Positions 60,327 to 64,000 of a DNA stretch of 64,000 nt are shown here, piece by piece. The translations under genes and the position numbers were made by a program. This stretch comes from Solanum dulcamara (lineage: Eukaryota > Streptophyta > Magnoliopsida > Solanales > Solanaceae): assembly GCF_947179165.1 (NCBI RefSeq), contig NC_077245.1, forward strand, positions 945,001 through 1,009,000, written 5' to 3'. Each line of letters begins with the position of its first letter. Positions within the stretch are counted from its first letter, which is position 1. The notes under the pieces are model-generated. The model had not been told where the DNA came from, made no database searches, and was given only the letters and a program-made list of their open reading frames with translations.

Positions 60327-63300
60327 TCACGATCGAATTCGGGCCATTATGGCATCAACTATAACTCATGAGTAGGCAAGTTTAAAATCTAAAGACAAAA
60401 CTTACGGAAGGTAACCGTTTAAATAACAATAACTAAGAGTAAGCAGAAACATGAATAAAATATAGGAAACATGCCATAGTATAGATCTGTAAGTATGATA
60501 CAAAATATGCAAAAGAGGCCCAAAAATGGCTCAAAAATGACCAAGATAACAAACTAACAGAAGACCAAATCTCTGAACCCGAATACATGAGCTACTAATT
60601 ACAGGAAAGCCATATATACAAGAGAACTGACTAATCAAAATACAAGAATACAAATTAGTACAAAAAAGGGAAAGCAGTAAGTTTTTGAACGGCAGAAACT
60701 CACCACAATCCAAAATTAGCAGCAACCGAAGATCTAGTGCTCACAAGGTTGCTCGTACTAGAAGTTGTATCAGAAAAAGATGCAAAAGTATAGTATGAGT
60801 ATCAAACACAAGGTATCCATTAGGTATCATAGGCCGACCGAATTCAGAAAGAAAAGAGTATGATAATGCTAAATTTGCAAGATAATCGGTCAAATGTTAT
60901 AAACAAACATACACCGAGAACAACATCAAGTCACTAATAATCAAGCACCAACCAAACACAAATCACTGATAAAAATGAGATAAATACAATGTAAGAGTGA
61001 CCAATACATAAAAGTAGAAGCTTAGTAAAACCCTCGAGCCGTCCGAAATGATTACTCGGACTCATCAAGAAATATAACCCGAAATTTAGTCTACGAATTA
61101 TCTAAAATGTCTCTTTGAGCATATCAAGTAGGTAAAGTATAGTAATTTTTGGAAAATGTAGCCTAGAAGTTAATCCGCAAGCTGCCCGGTATATGCCCTC
61201 AAGCTTATCAATAAGAGAAAACTCTTTTTTCAAAACCATATTTCCATCAAATAACTGCCACAAAACTTGATTTTCAAATCATAAAAAGAACCAACCGAAT
61301 TAAAATCAACATTCTTTTTAATACTCGAAAGTCTCATTACTTCTAAATTTAGTATAACTCCCTTCAAAAATAAGTTCCTTAAGTTAAAAATAGTAACTCA
61401 TTCTCGCAGCCCAACAAGTAGAAATTATAGTGAAACCATTTGAAAAGCCTTAAAACTCTGATTTTTCTCTTTTCTACTAACATCGAACAGTGCCAAAAGT
61501 CGATGTAACATGCATGAACGCAACCCCATCAATAACAGATAATTCTCACACCAAATCACATCACATATCAATCGGGTAAACACCTGTCACCAAGCAATAG
61601 TATTAACCTGGAACTCTAGCCAGTCCAAAGCCAATGCATCAAATCCAACAAACAATGTTAAAACGACAAAAACCTGAGTAGCAAACATAAAAGCATCCTA
61701 ATATTTCAAAACAGTCAAACACGCATAAAACCAAGTTCCATATCACCTAAAAGTATTCTAAGGATCTAGAAACAACAACCAAGTCTAAGAATCAACCTAA
61801 GCTAAGGCTTATCGACTAAAAGCTAAGCTAAAACACCTAAAATGATTGATTTATCAACTGAGGATCATGCAAGCCCTATATTATTATCCTAAGCCTTTTT
61901 AACGATCATACTATTTTACATATATACAAACTAACCAAGCCGAAGGGGAGACTTGGAGTAATTGATAAAGTTGTTGTCATGTGATCAGGATATCACGGGT
62001 TCAAGCCTTGGAAACAGCCTCTGGCAGAAATGCAAGGTAAGGCTATGTACAATAGACCCTTGTGGTCGGGCCCTTCCCCGGATCCTGCGCATAGCGGGAG
62101 CTTAAGTACACCGAGCTGCCCTTTTTTTACAAACTAACCAAGCCAAGTAAAAAAATGGAAGCTTTAACATGCCTCAAAGTTGAAACGGCACTCGAACCCT
62201 ACTCGGGTGATTTTTCTTTCGAGCAGCCTCCGAACGGTGCCACACTATCAATTAGTGAAGAGAACATCAAATCAATTTCAACGATACCCATATTGCATTA
62301 ACAAAAATAAAAACAAAATTGGATCAAAATAGGATATTGGGACCCGTACATGAAATAACAAAATCAACTCCATCACAAAGTTCTAATTAGCTCAAGAAAC
62401 TTGTGTTCTGAAAATGGGCAAAATTCGATCACCGAAAGAGCCAAAACATCCCTTCCAATATTTAGCTCAACAAGAATAAAAAAATGGTGAAATAAGGAGA
62501 AATTGATGGAAATTATTAAGGTTATGCCAATACAAATTTTCGACACAACCCAACAAAAATCGCTCAAAACCACCAAGAAATACTCTAAAAATGGCCCAAA
62601 AATTGAGTCGTGAAATGAAAGTTGCATGCTGAAATGAGGCTTTTAAAACTTATAACCGCCAGGTAGTTCGTTCTTCGCAAACGCGAAGCCTTGTCCACGA
62701 ATGCAAAGGTCAGCTTTATTGACCCTTGCAAGAAGTTTGCGAACGCGGAGGTTTTGACAACGCCACTGCGAGAATGTGGAGCTCCTCACGTGAACACGGA
62801 GGGTAAATCAACCACCACTACATGAACACGGTCAAGAGCCTGTAATCACGAAGAAGAAAATGGTGTTGCACCAGCAACACTTCATCCGTAACACCAAAAG
62901 GAGGAAAACACCCAATAGAGGCTCAAAATTTATTCGGAACTCCATTGGCTCAAAAAAACTATGCTACCGAATCGAAAACGACATTTCGGACTCAACAGAA
63001 TCGACGAAACAACCAATGGAGGTCGTCTCGTCAAAATGTTAGACCCAAGTCAACACTTACAAAGAAATATCAAACAAAATGCCAAAAGCCACAAACTCAT
63101 TTCGAACATCTCGGGAATCGAACCAAAGGTTGTTTGAGATAAAACTTGACATTCTAGAATTAACCGTGCTGATGAAATTTTCATCCGAGCGTGTTTAGCG
63201 AGAATGTTGATAGAAGTCAAACTTTGACCAAAACTTCAAAGTTAAAAAGCCTAAACTCAGAACAAAGGCCCCGAAATCCGAGTCAACCATCCTACTAGAC

Positions 63301-63600
63301 CAAAAACACCCTTCCAGAGTTGACGGAATACTCATGAAACATCAAAATTTCTAGAAGATTATTCTTTCCTCCTCGGCGAAAGAGGGCAAAAAAGGTGTGT
63401 GGGAGAAAGAATTCAAAAAGGAGAGAAGATTTCGTCCACCAAGCGGGATTCTTAGCTAGAGAAAGGTTCTGTGACATGGACGCCCAGCCCAACTCGGTCG
63501 GTCGGTTGGCCCACCTAACAGATGATGATATTCTCGATCGATTTGATCGAATTTCATTCTTTCTCATGAAACATCAGAATTTTTAGATGTTGACTAAATT
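60327..63600. mobile_element. Degenerate dispersed repeat, probably retroelement-derived
   Basis: From TCACGATCGAATTCGGGCCA at 60327 the composition changes and the sequence resembles non-coding repeat DNA common in Solanaceae genomes (recalled, not searched). The minus-strand frame 62627-62373 and others are isolated and contain no protease, reverse transcriptase or integrase motif. CATGAAACATCA(A/G)AATTT is repeated at about 63334 and 63566. A SINE is inserted at 61942-62128. The ends and class are uncertain; it may be a decayed LTR element. Confidence 0.38.
61942..62128 (+). mobile_element. tRNA-derived SINE with perfect 16-bp target duplication
   Basis: Starts GAAGGGGAGACTTGGAGTAA, with an A-box-like part and a clear B-box GGTTCAAGCC (61998-62007), and ends GAGCTGCCCTTTTTTT. 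ACAAACTAACCAAGCC occurs intact on both sides (61926-61941 and 62129-62144). The body (TGTACAATAGACCCTTGTGG, CCGGATCCTGCGCATAGCGG) resembles a well-known Solanaceae SINE from memory. The intact target duplication marks a fairly recent insertion into the older repeat around it. Confidence 0.9.
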
Positions 63601-64000
63601 AAAGTCAATTCTTTCACTTTAAAACCTTCAAAAAGAAAAAAAAAAATGCACCAAACTCTCTCAACCACCTCGTACTTGATTAAATTATGACTTCTTCTCT
63701 AGATAAATTTTAAGTTTGAAAAGTAGTTTTGATCAATAATTTTTAGTGAATTTTTTCGCTACTTTTACTTTTTTTAAAAAAAAAATTCAGTAAACGTAAT
63801 TTTGACTTTCAAATATAATTTTTTTTCTAAAGTTTGTTTAAAATAGCAAAATAAAATTATGCTCAAAATGTCTAGCATCACCCCTTTCTTTTTTAATTTT
63901 TTTTTTCCTTTTATTTCCATAATCCTTCAAGTACTATAGTCCATTCAAATGGTACAATCAGGAGCAGCATACCATTTGGAGATCCACCGTGGCGCCGGGC
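63601..64000. other. Intergenic DNA at the window end
   Basis: AT-rich with long T and A runs. The last 60 bases become less AT-rich (CCACCGTGGCGCCGGGC) and may lead into something beyond the window. Nothing else is seen. Confidence 0.4.

Noticed and set aside
63295..63586. Overlapping frames on both strands near the end of the degenerate repeat
   Set aside because: No motif and mutually antisense; explained by less AT-rich repeat DNA.

Overview
The window is nuclear DNA from a dicot plant, most likely a Solanum-type member of the Solanaceae. Five intron-rich plant genes encode recognisable proteins, the spacers are AT-rich, and the dispersed repeats are of nightshade type: tRNA-derived SINEs, RTE-like LINEs ending in TTG repeats, and Tourist/hAT MITEs. 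The species call is inference; no search was run.

Layout: 1072-5973 (+) SKU5-similar multicopper-oxidase-like protein, 8 exons; 7521-17869 (+) PUS10 tRNA pseudouridine synthase, 15 exons, with a MITE and two antisense LINEs in its introns; 19202-25410 (-) prolyl oligopeptidase, 12 exons, with a hAT MITE and an inverted pair of copia gag relics in introns; 26957-27199 (-) small orphan ORF; 30097-34131 (+) RopGEF with a PRONE domain, 5 exons; 34.1-50.1 kb a gene-poor, repeat-rich stretch that contains a MIR394 precursor (-, about 43.2-43.3 kb), a near-perfect 95-bp foldback, a Tourist-like element carrying a phytocyanin gene fragment, SINEs and a (AAT)40 microsatellite; 50125-54358 (-) cytosolic-type alpha-amylase, 11 coding exons, with a G-box and TATA box upstream; 55377-60168 a tandem array of about 3.6 units of 1.3 kb; 60.3-63.6 kb a degenerate dispersed repeat interrupted by a SINE with a perfect 16-bp target duplication.

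The exon chains were built by hand from splice sites, reading-frame phase and family conservation. All five close in frame to family-typical lengths (539, 564, 734, 550 and 407 aa). The genes are unrelated neighbours (cell wall/growth, tRNA modification, peptide turnover, ROP GTPase signalling, starch breakdown), as is normal in a plant genome. I saw no clear sign of a new multi-gene system. The most noteworthy non-coding items are MIR394, the 95-bp foldback, the gene-fragment-carrying MITE and the 1.3-kb array.
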